DNA from: Polynucleobacter sp. MWH-UH35A
GTDB taxonomy: Bacteria; Pseudomonadota; Gammaproteobacteria; Burkholderiales; Burkholderiaceae
Direction of reading: 5' to 3'
Assembly (NCBI RefSeq): GCF_018687075.1
Contig: NZ_CP061285.1
Location: 682,001 to 746,000 of the forward strand
DNA: 64,000 nucleotides
The notes beneath the pieces are model-generated. The model saw only the letters and a program-made list of their open reading frames with translations. It searched no databases and was not told the DNA's origin. The translations under genes were made by a program, and so were the position numbers. Below, in pieces: positions 63,557 through 64,000 of this stretch; the first letter of the stretch is position 1, and each line of letters opens with the position of its first letter.

Positions 63557-63822
63557 CCCTAGGTAATGCGGAGTTATATCGTTTAAAGAGCGATGCTCGC
63601 AGGGGCTTGCTAGAGAACGATTTAATTCTGCAGCGTTTCTTTGAGCGTTATGGTGCTCAGTTAAGCGTAGAAGATGGAAAGGTATTAAGCCAGTTATTAG
63701 CTTTAGATGACAACGACCTAATGGATTTATTGATAGGTCGCAAAGATTCTCTAGCCAGTCTGGAGAAAGAGATGCAGGCAGACTCTTTCAAGATGGTCCT
63801 AAAAAGGCTGAGAGAGAAGTAA
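63553..63822 (+). CDS. sdhE: FAD assembly factor SdhE
   Basis: A small (89 residues) DUF339/CptB protein needed for covalent flavinylation of SdhA. The [17 protein letters not shown] motif is the family's RGxxE signature. It starts within the sdhB stop codon (ATGA overlap), which supports coupled expression with its client complex. Confidence 0.93.
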   Translation: MTLGNAELYRLKSDARRGLLENDLILQRFFERYGAQLSVEDGKVLSQLLALDDNDLMDLLIGRKDSLASLEKEMQADSFKMVLKRLREK

Positions 63823-63903
63823 TCATCTTTTTGGTGCAGTAGCAGCATGAGTGCATGAGTGAATAGTGTATTAATCATAATTTTGAATGACTAAGGATTA
63901 GAA

Positions 63904-64000
63904 ATGATTGAATCGGACATCAAGGCAAAACTCTCGTTTTCGGATGGAACACCAGATATTGATCTGCCAATTTACAAAGGGACAGTCGGCCCTGACGTAA
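63904..64000 (+). CDS. gltA: Citrate synthase, N-terminal part (partial)
   Basis: Only the first 32 codons are in the window. KLSFSDGTPDIDLPIYKGTV and the following GPDV are the conserved opening of type II citrate synthases. AAGGA lies 8 nt before the ATG. It follows the sdh genes, as in other betaproteobacteria, and continues the TCA cluster. The gene runs off the right edge of the window. Confidence 0.85.
   Translation, partial: MIESDIKAKLSFSDGTPDIDLPIYKGTVGPDV

Noticed and set aside
1..64000. CRISPR arrays, toxin-antitoxin or restriction systems
   Set aside because: I saw no spaced repeats of CRISPR size and no protein with nuclease, methylase or toxin motifs of those systems. The only direct repeats are short arrays and the lipoyl domains.

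Overview
The window looks like a stretch of chromosome from a free-living betaproteobacterium of the Burkholderiaceae, most likely Polynucleobacter or a close relative. The evidence is an order of genes typical of that group (mdh, a GntR regulator, sdhCDAB, sdhE, gltA), an E3 subunit of pyruvate dehydrogenase carrying its own lipoyl domain, a phasin, a DUF2863 protein and a fused PabB-PabC. Genus placement is inference; no rRNA gene is present. The window is almost entirely core housekeeping DNA, tightly packed, with one small accessory patch.

Layout. 1-5912: end of an MFS transporter, a dienelactone hydrolase, two proteins of unknown function, an amino acid permease and an exported amidohydrolase. 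6023-7202: tRNA-Leu(CAG) and a 1.1-kb patch bounded by a copy of the tRNA 3' end, with two orphan genes and 11-bp-spaced repeats near both ends; this looks like the remnant of an integrated element without its integrase. 7358-14457: rnr, rlmB, a DUF2892 protein, transaldolase, rpiA, a probable small RNA gene, yggX, argA. 14475-23222: hrpA followed by exported or membrane proteins (beta-propeller, polysaccharide deacetylase, sterol-desaturase-like hydroxylase, EI24/CysZ-like protein) and a MoaB/CinA-type protein. 23223-28280: the nitrogen-control block glnA-ntrB-ntrC, then exonuclease III. 28287-34583 (minus): a FixL/FixJ-like two-component pair, folD and oligopeptidase A. 34788-40898: aceE-aceF-lpd. 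40990-44621: phasin, EamA transporter, PbpG-like peptidase, IclR regulator. 44736-55624 (minus): one long run with pyrD, two aminoacyl-protein transferases of the N-degron pathway (bpt, aat), a Nudix hydrolase, pabBC, a cyclophilin, a DsbA-family protein, rarA, a DUF3429 protein, 3-hydroxybutyryl-CoA dehydrogenase, a glutathione transferase and an aminotransferase. 55709-58190: yaaA, a DUF2863 protein and an MliC-like periplasmic protein. 58212-64000: malate dehydrogenase, divergent GntR regulator, the succinate dehydrogenase operon, sdhE and the start of citrate synthase.

How it works together. Pyruvate dehydrogenase, malate and succinate dehydrogenases and citrate synthase form a large part of the route from pyruvate into the TCA cycle. 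A palindrome sits between mdh and gntR, and a large dyad lies just upstream of a likely aceE promoter, facing the FixL/FixJ-like pair. The glnA promoter has two NtrC-type boxes five helical turns apart and a -24/-12 element, followed by ntrB and ntrC.

Most noteworthy: (i) NtrC has lost the Thr of its GAFTGA loop (GAFPGA) and the Asp of Walker B (LGE in place of LDE), although its target-like sites are present, which suggests a sigma54-independent or ATPase-defective NtrC; (ii) a promoter-structured RNA-terminator unit lies between rpiA and yggX; (iii) a strong terminator hairpin sits inside the first codons of ntrB; (iv) the tRNA-Leu bounded cryptic element; (v) RNase R lacks its usual N-terminal helix-turn-helix domain. 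I found no CRISPR array, transposase, defence system or biosynthetic cluster.
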